This document shows, one piece after another, positions 62,500 through 64,000 of a stretch of 64,000 nt of DNA (the first letter of the stretch is position 1; every line of letters starts with the position of its first letter). The stretch is from NCBI GenBank assembly GCA_963781665.1, contig CAWAGA010000002.1, forward strand, positions 3,906,001 through 3,970,000. The letters are read 5' to 3'. The translations under genes were made by a program, and so were the position numbers. Below the pieces are notes generated by a model. It did not search any database. It saw only the letters and a list, made by a program, of their open reading frames with translations, and was not told the origin of the DNA. The DNA comes from JAJYIW01 sp963781665 (lineage in GTDB: Bacteria; Chloroflexota; Anaerolineae; Anaerolineales; Anaerolineaceae).

Positions 62500-63768
62500 A
62501 TGGCACAAAAAAAATATTCAATAAACCTAAGCTGCGGTCAGACGGATATATATCCTCAAGCCCTTGAGGATATGGGCAAACAGCTTCACACCCCAATTTA
62601 TTATCTACCTTATTTTGAGCTCGAAGTCGCGTGTATTGCAAAACTGAAGGAATTATTGCATACCCGCCATGACGTACTTACCCTCGTTGGCACGGCTACG
62701 TACGGAGAGGAAGCCGCAATGCTCTGCGCGCTTGAGCCTGGCGACCACGCCTTGACCGTCAATACCGGAGTTTTTGGCCAGGTTTTAACTGACCTGGTAC
62801 GGGTCGTTGGCGCTGTCCCGACCGAGATTATCAGACCGGCTGGAGAGTCAGTGACCCCAGAGCAAATCCGCGAAGCTCTCCGCCAGGACCCATCGATCAA
62901 GATGGTTGCAGTGGTTCACGTTGAAACCAGTCGGGGAACAATGAATCCGATCGCAGAGATCGGGGCAATGCTTACCAAAGAATTTCCCCACATGCTGTAC
63001 CTGGTCGATTCGGTATCTGGCCTGGCAGCCGCCGATCTCAGGTTGGACGATTGGAGCATCGACATCTGCTGCACCAGCAGTCAAAAGGCCGTTAACGCTC
63101 CGCAGGGAATCGCAATTGTGGCAGTGAGCCCGAAAGCCTGGAAGATCATCGAAAATCGCAAAACCCCAATTTACGGTTTATGCCTTGACCTGTTGTATTG
63201 GCGCAGGTATCACCTCGGAGTTGTCGATGGGATGAAGTCTTGGGGAGAAGCCAGCGGCGTAGATGCATCTTTCTCTGAGTATAAATCGGTCCATGGCCCA
63301 TCACAGAGTTATGTGCTGATCAAAGCGTTAAATGCCGCATTGGACGAAATTCTAACCGAAGGGTATGATCGCGTGATCAAGCGACACCGTGTTACTGCCA
63401 AGGCCTTGCGAGCTGGAATGAAAGCGATGGGATTGGATATTCTGGCCTCTGAAGAAAATGCTGCTCCCGATTCCACCTGTGTCGTTCTACCCGGCGATCA
63501 ATTCGACGTGAAATTCTTTATGCGTACTCTTTGGGAAGAATTTGGGATTGCAACCGCTGGTGGATCTGCAGAGGTTGCCCAGCAAGGATATGCCGGTTTC
63601 AGGGTGGGAACGATGGGCTTTATCGCTCAACCCGAATCGATATTTGCTCTACTGGCGGCGGTCGAAATTCTGCTGCCCGAGATGGGATATCAAATCAAGA
63701 GTGGTGAAGCTTTACCAGCCGCTCAAATTGTTTTTACTGACGTCGCCGCAGAGGTCATGGAGAAGTAA
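62500..63768 (+). CDS. class V aminotransferase, alanine-glyoxylate/serine-pyruvate type
   Basis: 422-aa PLP enzyme. Visible are SCGQTDIYPQALEDMGKQLHTP at the N-terminus (family usual: GPT..p.V...m..p..gH), VGTATYGEEAAML, VVHVETSRGTMNPIAEIG, VDSVSGLAAADLRLDDW, and the PLP lysine in CCTSSQKAVNAPQGIA. Likely transfers amino groups between alanine, serine or a related donor and glyoxylate or pyruvate. The start is ATG 62500 after TTTGGAG. Third aminotransferase of this operon. Confidence 0.9.
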   Translation: MAQKKYSINLSCGQTDIYPQALEDMGKQLHTPIYYLPYFELEVACIAKLKELLHTRHDVLTLVGTATYGEEAAMLCALEPGDHALTVNTGVFGQVLTDLVRVVGAVPTEIIRPAGESVTPEQIREALRQDPSIKMVAVVHVETSRGTMNPIAEIGAMLTKEFPHMLYLVDSVSGLAAADLRLDDWSIDICCTSSQKAVNAPQGIAIVAVSPKAWKIIENRKTPIYGLCLDLLYWRRYHLGVVDGMKSWGEASGVDASFSEYKSVHGPSQSYVLIKALNAALDEILTEGYDRVIKRHRVTAKALRAGMKAMGLDILASEENAAPDSTCVVLPGDQFDVKFFMRTLWEEFGIATAGGSAEVAQQGYAGFRVGTMGFIAQPESIFALLAAVEILLPEMGYQIKSGEALPAAQIVFTDVAAEVMEK

Positions 63769-64000
63769 ATGGAAAAAACTGTCCGAAGTGTTGACACTGC
63801 CTACAAAGGCCCCACCAGCAACGATGGGTGGATTGATTTTGTTCCGGCCATTGCTGCAATGGTGACCACAGTCGATAAGAATGGGAAGGCGAATATCCTG
63901 CCTTTGATCGCCTGGTCGGTCATGAGCCGCTTTCCTTTTATCATTGCAATCGCTGTTTGTCACAGCCATTACACCAAGAACTATTTCCCTCGTTACACCA
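63769..64000 (+). CDS. flavin reductase-like / FMN-binding split-barrel protein (3' truncated)
   Basis: The start of a gene cut by the window end. ATG 63769 directly follows the previous stop, with GGAGAAG upstream. The first 77 residues (MEKTVRSVDTAYKG..., AIAAMVTTVDKNGKANILPL, then SHYTKNYFPRYT) fit the start of the flavin-reductase-like FMN-binding family. Too short for certainty. Confidence 0.65.
   Translation, partial: MEKTVRSVDTAYKGPTSNDGWIDFVPAIAAMVTTVDKNGKANILPLIAWSVMSRFPFIIAIAVCHSHYTKNYFPRYT

Overview
The window looks like a chromosomal stretch from an anaerobic member of the Chloroflexota, probably Anaerolineae. This is inference. It rests on three large binding proteins with a Tat signal plus lipobox (TRREFLKxAG...LAAC) followed by a Q/V/T-rich spacer, and on the mix of gene families. 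No rRNA, tRNA, CRISPR array or intact mobile element was seen.

Layout. (1) 1-6309: 3' end of a polyunsaturated-fatty-acid-type lipid synthase (PfaC-like dehydratase end, then PfaD enoyl reductase), followed by a three-gene biotin-dependent acyl-CoA carboxylase that could supply its malonyl-type extender. A convergent DegV-type lipid-binding protein and a URO-D-family protein follow. (2) 8465-10754: an ABC-F ATPase behind a near-consensus promoter, a small leader ORF and two terminator-like hairpins, which is the layout of antibiotic-responsive attenuation. (3) 10833-15360: a sugar-phosphate cluster with a deoxyhypusine-synthase-like/GmhA-like fusion, a HldE-type kinase split by a -1 frame change at A_AAA_AAG, a HAD phosphatase and a ROK kinase. 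A membrane GGDEF-EAL protein follows.

(4) 18066-35348: a divergent carbohydrate-catabolism locus. The minus arm has a LacI-family repressor, two Gfo/Idh/MocA oxidoreductases and a ThuA protein. The plus arm has a GH38 alpha-mannosidase, two tandem GH42-like proteins sharing a 1,032-bp identical 3' segment, DUF362, an aldo/keto reductase, an MDR dehydrogenase, an MFS carrier and a TIM-barrel-like protein of unknown role. KDPG aldolase and KDG kinase follow on the minus strand. (5) 37711-54949: three consecutive Opp/Dpp-type uptake systems. System 1 is complete. System 2 lacks ATPases and its permease C is a pseudogene followed by two further relics of permease-C tails. System 3 has a frame break in permease C. 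(6) 55018-64000: a large unknown toroid-like protein (minus strand), then an M28 peptidase, three aminotransferases, an SDR and the start of a flavin-reductase-like gene.

The strongest unifying signal is an operator. A 14-bp LacI-type site (TCTACWCGWGTAGA) occurs at five places, four of them as overlapping pairs with centres 13 bp apart (27 bp in total). They lie just downstream of near-consensus sigma70-type promoters of the repressor itself, the mannosidase operon, binding protein 1 and the M28 peptidase operon, and upstream of the binding-protein-3 start. One regulator therefore probably links glycan hydrolysis, oligomer uptake and peptide/amino-group metabolism; uptake and breakdown of mannosylated glycans or glycopeptides is a plausible but unproven role.

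Several genes carry single-base frame breaks (near 838, 12811, 21047, 47557 and 54626). Some may be assembly errors, but permease C of system 2 also has an in-frame stop and neighbouring relics, so part of the decay is real.
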